DNA from: Bacteroidota bacterium
GTDB lineage: Bacteria > Bacteroidota > Bacteroidia > 2-12-FULL-35-15
Direction of reading: 5' to 3'
Assembly: GCA_005772895.1 (NCBI GenBank)
Contig: SXIH01000003.1
Span: 1 to 48,903 of the forward strand
DNA length: 48,903 bases
Positions 31,390 through 41,324 of this stretch are shown here, in pieces. Position 1 is the stretch's first letter. Every line of letters begins with the position of its first letter. The position numbers and the translations under genes are program-made. The notes under the pieces were generated by a model. The model made no database searches and had not been told where the DNA came from. It saw nothing but the letters and a program-made list of their open reading frames with translations.

Positions 31390-34300
31390 TGAAAAAAATT
31401 GCTCTCTATATTTTTATTTGTGTTTCACAATTTACATTTGCACAGTCGAGCAAACCATATACTTGTAGATTGCCCTTAAATAAAAAAGCTGATACTTCAA
31501 AAGTTGTTGAAGTTAAAAGTTTTTATATTAACGAAGATGAAGTAAATAGCTATAGCTACAAGGAGTATGATTCTTTAAAAAGAAAATGTGTTAGAGGGCC
31601 ACTTCCTTTTAAAAATATTGATTATTTTCTTCAGAAGGATGCCACAACAAAGAATCAACACAAATCCATTCACCAAGAAGAATCAGAAAAATATTTTAAT
31701 TATAATTTTTCTACAATCGAACAGTGGGATAGTTTAAGAACATTAGAGACTGGAATTCCACATCCGATTGCAGCACAACGAAGCAGTTCTCGTGCGTGCA
31801 ATCTTACAAAAAGAGTTTACGGATGGCATCCATACTGGAGTGCCGGATTAGAAGCAAACTACGATTGGAATGGATTAACTGATTTGTGTTATTTTTCTTA
31901 TGAAGTAAATTCAGCTGATGGAAATGCTATTACAACTCATAATTGGTCTACCACCAGTGTTGTAACAACCGCTCAAGCAAACGGTGTGAATGTGACATTA
32001 TGCGCAACTTTATTCAGCGGGCATACAACTTTCTTTTCAAATCCCACATCACAGCAAACTTTAATTACCAATTTAATTAATTTAGTTTCTGCGCGAGGTG
32101 CAAAAGGTGTGAACATTGATTTTGAAGGAATGGGAGCTTCACACAGAACAGCCTTTACAGCTTTCATGATTGATTTATGTAATCAAATGCATACCGCTAT
32201 TCCAGGCTCCGAAATAAGCATCTGTTTATATGCTGTTGACTGGAGCAATGTATTCGATATGGCAGCAATGGATCCGTATGTTGATTTATTCATCATCATG
32301 GGTTACGATTATTATTGGAGCGGAAGTTCTACTGCCGGTCCGGAATCGCCTTTATACAATTTTCAAACTTCTTACAATTATACTCTTCCAAAAACAATTA
32401 CATATTATTTAAGTCAGGGAACTACTTATTCGAAATTACTTTTAGGATTGCCTTGGTACGGAAGAGAATGGGGAACAACATTGAGTACTATCCCTAGTCC
32501 TACTTCCGGAGTTGGAACAAGCTCTGTCACCTATGCAACTATGAGAAACAATGTAAGTGGAAATTATTCTACACGCGCTTGGGATCCAGTAAGCTTCTCT
32601 ACTTATTTTCCTTCAGTAAGAGGTGGAAATAATTGGCAGGCATTTATTGACGATGAAACTTCGTTAGATTATAAATTCGATTTAGTAAATCAACGTGGTA
32701 TTGGCGGAATTGGAATCTGGGCTTTGGGATACGATAATGGTTACAACGAATTGTGGAATTTAATTCAAAATAAATTTACGGATTGTGCTATTGTTCCTTG
32801 TACTGACACCATTTACGACATGGGTGGACCAAGCAGAAATTATTACGATAAAGAAGATTATACTTTTACCATTGCTCCAACAGGTGCAACCGGACTTACA
32901 TTAAATTTTTCTGCATTCAACACAGAATTAGATTACGATACACTTTGGATTTACAATGGTCCGAGTACAGCCTCACCGCTTATTGGATTTTATCACGGAA
33001 CAAGCAGTCCCGGTTTAGTAACAGCAAGCGGTGGTTCTTTGACATTGCGTTATAAATCAGATGTTTCAACAGTTGCTTCGGGCTTCCAGGCTATATGGAA
33101 TTGCAGCATTGATGCTGTTGCTCCTACAACAGCAGTCTCCGCTCCAACAGGATGGGTAACAACGAATTTTACTGCAAACTTTACAGATACAGATAATGTT
33201 GGCGGTTCAGGAATTGAAAAAAGTTTTTATCAGGTATTGGAAAATGATGGAACCGAATGGAGAGCAAATAATGGAAACGGATTTTTCAGCGATAATTTTG
33301 ATGCAGCCATTCATCCTGACTGGACAGTACAAAGCGGAGTATGGTCGATTGCAGGAGGATATTTAAATCAAACCGACCAGACAAATTCAAATACAAACAT
33401 TTGGGCACCACTTACACAAAATTTATCCAACAGGTATTTATATAACTGGCAGGGAAAAATTGATGGCACAGGAACTAACAGAAGAGCCGGATTGCATTTC
33501 TTTTGCGATGATGCTACACAAACCAACAGAGGAAATTCTTATTTCGTTTGGTTCAGAGTAGAAACAAGCATGTGCGAATTTTATAAAGTAGTTAGTAATG
33601 TATTCAGTTTAGAATATTCAACACCTATGACTGTGAATGCCGGACAATGGTATGATTATAAAGTATTGTACGATCGCATTTCTGGAAAAATGGATGTATA
33701 TCAAGATAATAATTTTGTGGGAAGCTGGACAGACCCTTCACCTTATTCAACAGGAAATGCCATTTCATTCAGAAATGGAAATTCAGATTATATGGTGAAT
33801 GATTTAAAAGTTTATCGTTCACGTTTGCCATCCGTAACAGTTAGTGTTGGTTCTGCATCCACAAATGATGTTCGTTATCAAAATGCAAATCCAATTTCCC
33901 CTTCTTGCAGAGTAAAATCAATTACAAAAGATGCTGCAGGAAATTTATCTCCGGTTGCTTCACAGGATGTAAATGTGGATTGGACAAATCCTTCAAACGT
34001 TTCTGTCACCGATGGAGTTGCAACTGATATTGATACAACCTACTCTTTAACACAACTTTCTGCTAACTGGACAACCAGTATTGACCCACATTCAGGTCTT
34101 ACACAATATTGGTATGCAATTGGAACAACACCTGGGGCAACAGATGTTGTTGGCTGGACTAACAATGCTTTAGCAACATCAAAAACACATACAGGCTTAT
34201 CTTTAACTCCTGGGCAATATTATTACTACAGCGTTCAATCGGAGGATGGCGCAGGATTATTATCAAGTGTTTTGACTTCTGACGGACAATTGGTTTTATT

Positions 34301-34589
34301 ATCGACAGGATTTGATAACGCTTCAAATGAGTTAAATTTAATGGCTTATCCAAATCCTTTTTCTGAAACAACAACTATTGCTTATCAGTTAACAGAATCC
34401 TCTGAAGTTAAAATTTCTTTAGTGGATATTCTTGGCAAACAAATTGTATTGAATGAAAGAGAAAACCAATCAATCGGAAAACATCAAATTATTCTTAATA
34501 AGAATGATTTGAATTTGTCAAACGGAATTTATCTCTTAAAATTAAATGTTGGAGAAAAGGAATTGATTACAAGATTGATAATACAATAA
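31389..34589 (+). CDS. T9SS-secreted GH18-type glycosidase, probably acting on peptidoglycan
   Basis: A 1066-residue secreted protein. It starts at GTG 31389, sharing one base with the amidase stop (TAGTG), so translation is likely coupled. A signal peptide (to FTFAQ, 18) and an N-terminal region precede the GH18 barrel (about 140-465): GWHPYWSAG, catalytic KGVNIDFEG with Glu246, IIMGYDYYW and LLGLPWYGREW. The motif is that of cortex-lytic GH18 enzymes (YaaH/SleL type, xGVNxDFE) rather than classical chitinases (DGxDxDWE), which favours a GlcNAc-releasing activity on peptidoglycan. A CUB-like module (about 470-575), a laminin-G-like region (about 635-815), a fibronectin-like part and a type A sorting domain (AYPNPFSETTTIAYQL) complete it. 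The substrate assignment is inference. Confidence 0.87.
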   Translation: MKKIALYIFICVSQFTFAQSSKPYTCRLPLNKKADTSKVVEVKSFYINEDEVNSYSYKEYDSLKRKCVRGPLPFKNIDYFLQKDATTKNQHKSIHQEESEKYFNYNFSTIEQWDSLRTLETGIPHPIAAQRSSSRACNLTKRVYGWHPYWSAGLEANYDWNGLTDLCYFSYEVNSADGNAITTHNWSTTSVVTTAQANGVNVTLCATLFSGHTTFFSNPTSQQTLITNLINLVSARGAKGVNIDFEGMGASHRTAFTAFMIDLCNQMHTAIPGSEISICLYAVDWSNVFDMAAMDPYVDLFIIMGYDYYWSGSSTAGPESPLYNFQTSYNYTLPKTITYYLSQGTTYSKLLLGLPWYGREWGTTLSTIPSPTSGVGTSSVTYATMRNNVSGNYSTRAWDPVSFSTYFPSVRGGNNWQAFIDDETSLDYKFDLVNQRGIGGIGIWALGYDNGYNELWNLIQNKFTDCAIVPCTDTIYDMGGPSRNYYDKEDYTFTIAPTGATGLTLNFSAFNTELDYDTLWIYNGPSTASPLIGFYHGTSSPGLVTASGGSLTLRYKSDVSTVASGFQAIWNCSIDAVAPTTAVSAPTGWVTTNFTANFTDTDNVGGSGIEKSFYQVLENDGTEWRANNGNGFFSDNFDAAIHPDWTVQSGVWSIAGGYLNQTDQTNSNTNIWAPLTQNLSNRYLYNWQGKIDGTGTNRRAGLHFFCDDATQTNRGNSYFVWFRVETSMCEFYKVVSNVFSLEYSTPMTVNAGQWYDYKVLYDRISGKMDVYQDNNFVGSWTDPSPYSTGNAISFRNGNSDYMVNDLKVYRSRLPSVTVSVGSASTNDVRYQNANPISPSCRVKSITKDAAGNLSPVASQDVNVDWTNPSNVSVTDGVATDIDTTYSLTQLSANWTTSIDPHSGLTQYWYAIGTTPGATDVVGWTNNALATSKTHTGLSLTPGQYYYYSVQSEDGAGLLSSVLTSDGQLVLLSTGFDNASNELNLMAYPNPFSETTTIAYQLTESSEVKISLVDILGKQIVLNERENQSIGKHQIILNKNDLNLSNGIYLLKLNVGEKELITRLIIQ

Positions 34590-34601
34590 AGCATACCGTT
34601 T

Positions 34602-35468
34602 ATGAATAGATTACTGCTCTCCATTTTTACATTTTTTTCATTTACAGCTTTTTCACAAGAAGATCTTGACCCTTTTGATAAATATGGCCCTCCAGGGTCA
34701 ATGGTGTATACTAATTTAAAGGACGCATTAAAGGAATCTAAAATAGCTTACCGTTTAAAAATTGACAATCAGCCAATAGACCCTAAATTGTTTCCAAAAA
34801 TTGGCAAACTGGATCAATTGCAAGTTTTACAATTAAATGGAAATGGTTTTACTCAATTACCAGCTGAATTAAAAGATTTATCAAATCTTATCTATTTTGC
34901 ATGCTATGAAAATCCAATCACATCTTTACCGAAAGATATTGGAAATTTATCTATGTTAAATGAATTGCATTTGCACAGCCCGAATTTAGACTCACTTCCT
35001 TACGAAATTGCTTTTTTAGGAAAGTTAAAAGAGTTAGAAATTCAAAATAACAAAGCCGATACATTTTATTTTCCGAATTCAATTGGTTATTTAACTAATC
35101 TGAATGGAATATTGCTTTACAACACAAAACTGGATACACTTCCGAGTTCTTTTGCGGAATTCAAAAAACTAAAAAGTTTAACAATTACCCGTTGCGGAAT
35201 AAAAGATGTTCCAAAAACTGTTGCAAAGATCAGCACTTTAGAGATGTTGATTTTAGATGATAATAAACTAACAGATTTGAACAAACGGGTTTTTAAATTA
35301 AAGAATTTAAAATATTTGTCATTGCGAAACAATCAACTCACATCCATTTCAGAGAACATAAGTGTAATGCAGAATTTAGAAGTCTTAGATTTAAGAGGTA
35401 ATACTTTTAAAGAATTTGATATTGCTGTTTTGAAAGCATTGCTGCCTAAATGCAGAATATTGAATTAG
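34602..35468 (+). CDS. Secreted leucine-rich-repeat protein
   Basis: A 288-residue protein with a signal peptide (MNRLLLSIFTFFSFTAFSQ) and about nine leucine-rich repeats of 22-24 residues from about residue 65 on (LQVLQLNGNGFTQLPAELKD, LNELHLHSPNLDSLPYEIAF, LKYLSLRNNQLTSISENISV). LRR solenoids bind proteins, and no enzymatic domain is present. No T9SS sorting domain or anchor follows, so it is probably periplasmic or surface-located by another route. It starts 12 nt after the GH18 gene and 4 nt before the next gene, consistent with one operon with the two peptidoglycan enzymes. Confidence 0.85.
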   Translation: MNRLLLSIFTFFSFTAFSQEDLDPFDKYGPPGSMVYTNLKDALKESKIAYRLKIDNQPIDPKLFPKIGKLDQLQVLQLNGNGFTQLPAELKDLSNLIYFACYENPITSLPKDIGNLSMLNELHLHSPNLDSLPYEIAFLGKLKELEIQNNKADTFYFPNSIGYLTNLNGILLYNTKLDTLPSSFAEFKKLKSLTITRCGIKDVPKTVAKISTLEMLILDDNKLTDLNKRVFKLKNLKYLSLRNNQLTSISENISVMQNLEVLDLRGNTFKEFDIAVLKALLPKCRILN

Positions 35469-35472
35469 CAAA

Positions 35473-36042
35473 ATGAATCCTTTTTCATATATTTTATTTT
35501 TTGTCCTTACCTCCTATTCCACTTTTGGATTTGGTCAACGGGACACAATCAACCAATTCAACTCCAAAGGAAAGAAAGACGGATACTGGAAAGCTTTTGT
35601 AGATGAAACGGGGAACCCAACCGATAGTGCTAATGCCTATTTTTATGGCTATGAACTATACGACAATGGCACTTATGTTTGGAAGTTCCACAAACATGAA
35701 ATGGTAGCAGATGAAGGAGTGAAAACCTATCAAGGAAAATTACCGGAAAAAGGAAAACCGGAATTACTCAACGGAACGTTTAAAACTTATTATACTTACG
35801 GACTTCTAAGTGAAGAAGAAACATTTAAGGATGGGCACCCTTTGTATCTGAATTCTTTTTTGAGATACAAAAAAGATCCTGAGAAAATTGTTTTAAGACA
35901 AGAATTCTTTTTCGATAAGTTGTACAACAATATTCCGGGAACCTACTATTATCAAGAATACGATAATGGCGTATTAAACCGGACCTATTGGTATTACAAA
36001 GGAAAAAAAGGGTGGAAATGCTACCGGATCAAGAAAGATTAA
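35473..36042 (+). CDS. Secreted MORN-like protein of unknown function
   Basis: A 189-residue exported protein (signal peptide 1-21, ending FGFGQ). It contains repeats of the MORN/YwqK kind: GKKDGYWKAFVDETG, LYDNGTYVWKF, LLNGTFKTYYTYGLLSEEET, YYYQEYDNGVLNRTYWYYKG. Such repeats are widespread in Bacteroidota and their role is mostly unknown; the database term antitoxin for YwqK-like repeats should not be taken as evidence of a toxin system. It is the last gene of the amidase/GH18/LRR run, starting 4 nt after the LRR gene, and it converges with mtgA with 5 nt between stops. Confidence 0.75.
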   Translation: MNPFSYILFFVLTSYSTFGFGQRDTINQFNSKGKKDGYWKAFVDETGNPTDSANAYFYGYELYDNGTYVWKFHKHEMVADEGVKTYQGKLPEKGKPELLNGTFKTYYTYGLLSEEETFKDGHPLYLNSFLRYKKDPEKIVLRQEFFFDKLYNNIPGTYYYQEYDNGVLNRTYWYYKGKKGWKCYRIKKD

Positions 36043-36047
36043 TCACT

Positions 36048-36776
36048 TCATCTTTTTTTTTTAGCAGGCTTCTCTTCCGGCTCTGCATATCTCAAAACAC
36101 CGCCCCACAAGTTCATTTGATTCATTACCCATGCTCTTCGTTTCTGAGTGTAGGCACTTGGTTTGCCGGCATTAAATTTTCTAGGATTGGGAAGAACAGC
36201 GGCTATGGTTGCACATTCTGATTTGCTCATGTATTTTGCATCTTTTTTGAAAAATGTTTTAGAGGCCGCCTGTGCTCCGTAAACCCCATCCCCCATTTCA
36301 ATTACATTAAGATATACTTCCATGATTCTTTCCTTACTCCAGAACATTTCAATTAAAAAAGTAAAGTACACTTCAAAAGCCTTCCTAAGATAACTTCTTC
36401 CTGTCCATAGAAAAACATTTTTTGCAGTCTGCTGACTTATGGTACTAGCTCCACGTGTTTTTGTATGCGTTTCATTATAATCCATCGCTTTTTCAATCGC
36501 TTCGAAATCGAAACCATTGTGCTTGATAAAATTCTGGTCTTCGGAACAAACAACAGCCAATTGAAGGCTAGGAGAAATTTCATCCAATGAAACCCAATCT
36601 TTGTTCAGCTTCATTTCTTTTCCATCCATTTTTTGTTCAACACAACGAACCAGCATTAAAGGTGTGACAGGAATTGGAACCCAACGAAATAATATTACTG
36701 AGAGAATGCTAATAATGAAAAACCACATTGTAGCTTTCCAAGTAAATCGCCAAAGTTTTTTAAGAAATTCTTTCAC
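36048..36776 (-). CDS. mtgA: Monofunctional biosynthetic peptidoglycan transglycosylase
   Basis: A 242-residue GT51 enzyme that polymerises lipid II into glycan strands at the inner membrane. One anchor helix (about 15-33) precedes the GT51 domain with the catalytic Glu79 in SEDQNF and the motifs RGASTISQQTAKNVFLW, KERIMEVYLNVIEMGDGVYG and AATIAAVLPNPRKF. No transpeptidase domain follows. I start it at GTG (36776), one base after the porP stop codon; a longer frame from 36830 would overlap PorP by 53 nt and has a non-conserved N-terminus. The resulting length and basic start fit MtgA. It is the last gene of the purL transcript, coupled to porP. Confidence 0.92.
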   Translation of the reverse strand: MKEFLKKLWRFTWKATMWFFIISILSVILFRWVPIPVTPLMLVRCVEQKMDGKEMKLNKDWVSLDEISPSLQLAVVCSEDQNFIKHNGFDFEAIEKAMDYNETHTKTRGASTISQQTAKNVFLWTGRSYLRKAFEVYFTFLIEMFWSKERIMEVYLNVIEMGDGVYGAQAASKTFFKKDAKYMSKSECATIAAVLPNPRKFNAGKPSAYTQKRRAWVMNQMNLWGGVLRYAEPEEKPAKKKR

Positions 36777-36777
36777 T

Positions 36778-37737
36778 TTAAAAATCGAAATCAAATTTTG
36801 GACAATCTGCAGCTCCACCAGGTGCTTCATAACCTTCGCTACTCATAACAGGCGTCATGCCCATCATAAATTCTGTTGAATTTGCGTTTGCAGAGCTAAA
36901 TTTTGAGATTGTATAATCATATGCAAATCCAACAACTACATTTTTTAAAATTCTTATTTGTATCATTGCACAAATTGCATCGTGCATTCGATATGTTACA
37001 CCAACTCCTACTCTCTGCCTATAATAAGTCATAAAATTAAATTGAGAAGAAGGAATTCCAATAAAATTAGACTGAACATTTATTCCTGGTACAAAAACAA
37101 AATCATATCCTGATGATTTAAATTTTTTGCTGGCAGTAAATACTGCAGTTGGTAAAAGCCTTCCGCCTGTTCCAATTTGTTTACCTCCTTGATTTAGTGT
37201 ATTCTTGTATAGATTTCTTACTGATAATCCTATCGACATTTTTGTGGAATACAAATACAAACCAGGAATAAAATCGGGCAAAAGCACCTTGGGTTTTGCT
37301 TCTGACAATGCGGGATCATCGGCATTAAAAATAGTATTGGTTACTGCTACACTTTTTATTCCGGCTGCAATCCCAAAGCTCAAAAAATGTTTTGAAGATA
37401 ACTTTAGATGAATAGCATAAGAACCATAAGCAGCTTTATTAGAAAAAATTCCGAATTTATCCTGTTCAACATATGCTCCTATTCCATGCCAATAATATCT
37501 ATAACCTTTTTTACCAAATACTTTTGTAACACTTGCAAAGTTAGTTTCAGGAGCTAAAGCAAAACCACGCCATTGGGTTCTTCTGCCAACCATAATATAT
37601 AAACCCTTTCCGCTTCCTGCAAAGGCAGGATTCAAGCCATACTCATTCATCATAAATTGAGAATACTGCGTTGACTGTTGCGAGAAACAAACAACCGTTG
37701 CGAAAAAAAATAATATGAAAATTTTTATTTTAATCAT
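36778..37737 (-). CDS. T9SS-associated PorP/SprF family outer-membrane protein
   Basis: A 319-residue outer-membrane barrel protein of the PorP/SprF family. The signal peptide ends CFSQ, followed by the family hallmark QYSQFMMNEYGLNPAFAG. Many amphipathic strands follow. The C-terminal ending (APGGAADCPKFDFDF) is aromatic and acidic. PorP/SprF proteins couple T9SS type B cargo to the surface or to the PorV/PorK machinery, usually in a pair with an adjacent CHU_C protein, exactly as here: the upstream mini-cargo gene overlaps it by 4 nt (ATGA). Which of many paralogs it is cannot be told, so I give no symbol. Confidence 0.93.
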   Translation of the reverse strand: MIKIKIFILFFFATVVCFSQQSTQYSQFMMNEYGLNPAFAGSGKGLYIMVGRRTQWRGFALAPETNFASVTKVFGKKGYRYYWHGIGAYVEQDKFGIFSNKAAYGSYAIHLKLSSKHFLSFGIAAGIKSVAVTNTIFNADDPALSEAKPKVLLPDFIPGLYLYSTKMSIGLSVRNLYKNTLNQGGKQIGTGGRLLPTAVFTASKKFKSSGYDFVFVPGINVQSNFIGIPSSQFNFMTYYRQRVGVGVTYRMHDAICAMIQIRILKNVVVGFAYDYTISKFSSANANSTEFMMGMTPVMSSEGYEAPGGAADCPKFDFDF

Positions 37738-38291
37738 TTTAAAACTGAGACAGCACCTTTAATAATTGTTCCTTCATCCGATTTATCGTGATAAATAACA
37801 TAGTAATAACTTGCATCGGGAAGAGTTATTCCAAACAAATCTTTTCCATCCCAAGACTGGTATAAACCTCTTTGTTCAAAAACAATCTGACCCAATCGAT
37901 TAAATACCATAAATCTTGCATTTGGAAAATATTCAGAATTAGCAATAAACCAGGAATCATTTTTTCCATCATTGTTAGGAGTGAAAACAATTTCCGGAGC
38001 CATTTCACAAATGCGCAATTTAATATCGAAATTAACTGTAGTATCATTACCTGAGCCGTCAGTTATAATTACTGAGTAGCTACCTTCATTTAAATTAACA
38101 ATTGAATTTGTAGTATCATTAGTATTCCACAAATAAGAATAAGGGGGATTTGTGGAAGTGATATTTACTTCAGCACGCCCTAAATCTCTATGGTTACAGG
38201 TTACATCTTGATAAACAACATTAAATGAAATTTGAGCACTCGCATTATAAATTGCAAATAATAAAATGAAATATGTTGCTATACTTTTCAT
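37734..38291 (-). CDS. Minimal T9SS type B protein: one SprB-like repeat plus sorting domain
   Basis: A 185-residue exported protein. The signal peptide (1-19, ending ASAQ) is followed by a single SprB/Ig-like repeat (VTCNHRDLGRAEVNITSTNP, SYLWNTNDTTNSIVNLNEG; about 28-90) and a CHU_C type B sorting domain (about 98-185: VFTPNNDGKNDSWFI, MVFNRLGQIVFEQ, DASYYYVIYHD). Usual cargo of this class has many repeats or a catalytic domain; here nothing else is present. The 4-nt overlap with the PorP/SprF gene and 1-nt overlap with the TPR gene (TAATG) point to a dedicated set. It could serve as a tether, a plug or an adaptor for the PorP partner. Confidence 0.88.
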   Translation of the reverse strand: MKSIATYFILLFAIYNASAQISFNVVYQDVTCNHRDLGRAEVNITSTNPPYSYLWNTNDTTNSIVNLNEGSYSVIITDGSGNDTTVNFDIKLRICEMAPEIVFTPNNDGKNDSWFIANSEYFPNARFMVFNRLGQIVFEQRGLYQSWDGKDLFGITLPDASYYYVIYHDKSDEGTIIKGAVSVLK

Positions 38292-39001
38292 TAATTACAC
38301 AATTTCGTTACAAGTTCGTCAGCCATAATGCTGCCTTTTTCGGCTGCAGTTTTCAGCAACTCACAAGCAGGGGTTTTTTCTCCATGTTGGTACATGGTTG
38401 TAGCCAATCCAATATATGCTTCTCTGTATGTTGGATCCAATTCAATTACTTTTTTATAATCGGCAACAGCTCCAGCATAATCACCCGAAATATCTTTCCA
38501 AAAAGCACGACTATAATATGCATTTGTATACTTTGGATCGAAAGAAATTGATTTGTCTAAATCTTTAATTGCAGATTTATAGTCATCCAAATGAGCTTTA
38601 GCCAAAGCGCGGTTATAATAAGGTTTTGGCTTTGTAGGATTTAATTCAATTGCCCTTGTAAAATCTTTTATTGCTCCAATGTAGTCTTTAATCTGAGCCT
38701 TTACAATGCCTCTTCCGTTTAACGCATCAAAATAATTGGGATTTAACTTAATTGCTTTATCCAGAAGTTTAATAGCAGTTTTATTCTCCCCCATTTTATA
38801 ATTTATGAAACCCTGTAGACAATAGGCACTATCATAATTTGGATTTTGAGCAATTGCATTATCTAAATCATGCAAGGCTGCAGTATAATCCTTTTGAGAA
38901 TCATTTATTAATGCGCTTTTGTAATATTCTATTGCAGAATTTTGTGAAAAACAAAAAGCAGAAATAAAAATAAGTAACGATAGATTTACTGCCTTTTTCA
39001 T
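38291..39001 (-). CDS. Exported tetratricopeptide-repeat protein
   Basis: A 236-residue protein with a signal peptide (MKKAVNLSLLIFISAFCFSQ) and five to six TPR units of 34 residues (DYTAALHDLDNAIAQNPNYD, ENKTAIKLLDKAIKLNPNYF, DYIGAIKDFTRAIELNPTKP, DYKSAIKDLDKSISFDPKYT, DYAGAVADYKKVIELDPTYR). TPR proteins scaffold protein complexes, and the location is periplasmic. It begins 8 nt after the purL stop and its own stop overlaps the mini-CTD gene start, so it is made with the PorP pair. A scaffolding role for the PorP/cargo pair is an inference from context. Confidence 0.87.
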   Translation of the reverse strand: MKKAVNLSLLIFISAFCFSQNSAIEYYKSALINDSQKDYTAALHDLDNAIAQNPNYDSAYCLQGFINYKMGENKTAIKLLDKAIKLNPNYFDALNGRGIVKAQIKDYIGAIKDFTRAIELNPTKPKPYYNRALAKAHLDDYKSAIKDLDKSISFDPKYTNAYYSRAFWKDISGDYAGAVADYKKVIELDPTYREAYIGLATTMYQHGEKTPACELLKTAAEKGSIMADELVTKLCN

Positions 39002-39009
39002 AGAATGTT

Positions 39010-41235
39010 TTATTTCAACATATCACCTAATGCACTATTAAATACTTTTTTAGCCTCAGCAACTGTTCCAAAAGATTCATCATCAACAATCATTTCTTTA
39101 CCTTTTACATCTCCAAGGTATTCGAATTCAGCTTTGCTTGCCATCATTAAATCAATAAATTTATCTTCATCAGATTTCTTTACAGAAACAATAACACGAC
39201 TTTGAGCTTCACCAAACAAGAAAGCATCTTTTCGAACTTCTTCATCAGAGCTAATATCAAAACCTAATCCGTTAGGCATAGCACTTTCCAATAGCGTGAT
39301 GAACAAACCACCATCAGCACAATCGTGAGCCGATTGGATTACTTTGTTTGTGATTAATGATTTTACAGCTTTTTGAACTTCATACTCTTCGTCCAAATTA
39401 AAGAAAGGTGCTGGAGTATTTTTCACTTTGTGATATGAGTACAAATATTCAGAAGAAGAAATGCAATTTTTAGAACTTCCGATTAAATAAATAGAATCTC
39501 CTTCGTTCTTAAAATTCAACGTCATGCGGTTTGATTTATCTTTCATCACACCTAACATTCCAATTGTTGGTGTTGGAAAAACCGGACCTTCATAAGATGA
39601 TTGATTGTAAAAACTAACATTACCACCTGTTACAGGGGTTTCAAATTTAATACAGGCACTTCCCATTCCTTTAATGACATTCACAAATTGCCAATATACT
39701 TCTGGATTGTAAGGATTTCCAAAATTTAAACAATTCGTAATTGCAGATGGTTCAGCTCCACTACAAACAATATTACGAGCTGCTTCTGAAACAGCAATAG
39801 CACAACCCACTTCCGGATCGGCATTAACGTAACGTGAATTACAATCAACTTTTAAAGCAATTGCTTTATTTGTTCCTTTGATATTAACTATAGCAGCATC
39901 CGATGGAGCATTGGTACTCATGTTTGCTGTTCCTACCATAGAATCATATTGATTGTAAACCCATTGTTTAGACGCAATATTCGGATGAGCAATTAAAAAT
40001 TTAGAAACTGCTTTTAAATCTTTTGGAATTTCAACTGAATCAATATTGAATTTTTTTGACTCTTTAAAATATGCAGGTTCTTTATATTCACGGTGATAAA
40101 CGGGTGCTCCGCCACCTAATACTAAATCGTGAGCAGGAACATCGGCTACTAATTCATCTCCCACAAAAAATTTAATGCGTTTTGTATCAGTGACCTGTCC
40201 AATCATTGCACAGTTCAAATCCCATTTATCAAAAACTTTTTGAACTTCTTTTTCTCTGCCTTTTTTCACAACGATTAACATTCGTTCTTGTGATTCGGAA
40301 AGTAAAATTTCAAAAGGCTGCATATTTGCCTGACGGGTAGGAACTCTGTCTAACCAAATTTCCATTCCGTGTTCACCTTTTGCGCTCATTTCAGATGTAG
40401 AACAAGTTATTCCTGCAGCACCCATATCTTGCATCCCAATTACTGCTCCGGTTTTAATTACTTCCAACGTAGCTTCTAATAATAATTTTTCTTGGAAAGG
40501 ATCACCCACCTGAACAGCAGGTAAATCTTTAGCTGAATCTTCTGTAATATCTGCGGAAGCAAATGTTGCTCCGTGAATCCCATCTTTTCCTGTTGCTGAA
40601 CCAACTATAAATACCGGATTTCCTACTCCATAAGAAGTTGCAGAAACAGTTTCTCCAGATTTTACAATTCCAGCGCTAAATGCATTGACTAAAGGATTTA
40701 CATTGTAACAATCATCAAAAAACACTTCGCCACCCACACATGGAATTCCGAAAGCATTACCATAATCACCAATACCTTTTACAACTCCTTTTACCAACCA
40801 TTTTGTTTTTTCCAACTTAATATCGCCAAAACGCAAAGAGTTCATTTGAGCAATTGGACGAGCGCCCATTGTAAAAATATCACGGTTAATTCCACCCACC
40901 CCAGTTGCTGCACCTTGATAAGGCTCCAGAGCACTCGGGTGATTATGAGATTCTATTTTAAATGCACAGCCCAATCCATCACCAATATCCACCAAACCTG
41001 CATTTTCTGCACCTGCTTCTGCTAAAATATAAGGTCCTTTTTTAGGAAGTTTTTTTAACCAAACTATCGAATTTTTATAGGAACAGTGCTCGCTCCACAT
41101 CACCGAAAAGATACTCAACTCAGTAAAATTGGGTGTTCTCCCAAGTATACCTTTAATCTTTTCAAATTCCTCTTCTAATAAGCCTAATTTCTTAGCTGTT
41201 TCTACCGTAGTTAATTGTTCTGTTGTAGTCGACAT
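39010..41235 (-). CDS. purL: Phosphoribosylformylglycinamidine synthase subunit PurL
   Basis: A 741-residue cytoplasmic enzyme of de novo purine synthesis that converts FGAR to FGAM with ATP and ammonia. The size is that of the small PurL that works with separate PurQ and PurS. Landmarks: [61 protein letters not shown] and the second half [15 protein letters not shown] and AHDCADGGL. No glutaminase domain is fused. No other pur gene is visible in the window. The start ATG ends at 41235. A promoter-like TAAATTTG is at 41325-41332. Four envelope genes follow almost without gaps, an unusual company for purL. Confidence 0.96.
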   Translation of the reverse strand: MSTTTEQLTTVETAKKLGLLEEEFEKIKGILGRTPNFTELSIFSVMWSEHCSYKNSIVWLKKLPKKGPYILAEAGAENAGLVDIGDGLGCAFKIESHNHPSALEPYQGAATGVGGINRDIFTMGARPIAQMNSLRFGDIKLEKTKWLVKGVVKGIGDYGNAFGIPCVGGEVFFDDCYNVNPLVNAFSAGIVKSGETVSATSYGVGNPVFIVGSATGKDGIHGATFASADITEDSAKDLPAVQVGDPFQEKLLLEATLEVIKTGAVIGMQDMGAAGITCSTSEMSAKGEHGMEIWLDRVPTRQANMQPFEILLSESQERMLIVVKKGREKEVQKVFDKWDLNCAMIGQVTDTKRIKFFVGDELVADVPAHDLVLGGGAPVYHREYKEPAYFKESKKFNIDSVEIPKDLKAVSKFLIAHPNIASKQWVYNQYDSMVGTANMSTNAPSDAAIVNIKGTNKAIALKVDCNSRYVNADPEVGCAIAVSEAARNIVCSGAEPSAITNCLNFGNPYNPEVYWQFVNVIKGMGSACIKFETPVTGGNVSFYNQSSYEGPVFPTPTIGMLGVMKDKSNRMTLNFKNEGDSIYLIGSSKNCISSSEYLYSYHKVKNTPAPFFNLDEEYEVQKAVKSLITNKVIQSAHDCADGGLFITLLESAMPNGLGFDISSDEEVRKDAFLFGEAQSRVIVSVKKSDEDKFIDLMMASKAEFEYLGDVKGKEMIVDDESFGTVAEAKKVFNSALGDMLK

Positions 41236-41324
41236 AAATTTTTTTTAATTGGGTTAAAACAAGCTAATTTAGAAAACCTTCATTAACCTGATTTCCTTAA
41301 TAAATTCATTCATTTTAAGGAGTT

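Noticed and set aside
35473..36042. MORN/YwqK-like protein as an antitoxin
   Set aside because: The antitoxin label in databases for such repeats is not supported here: it has a signal peptide and no toxin partner.
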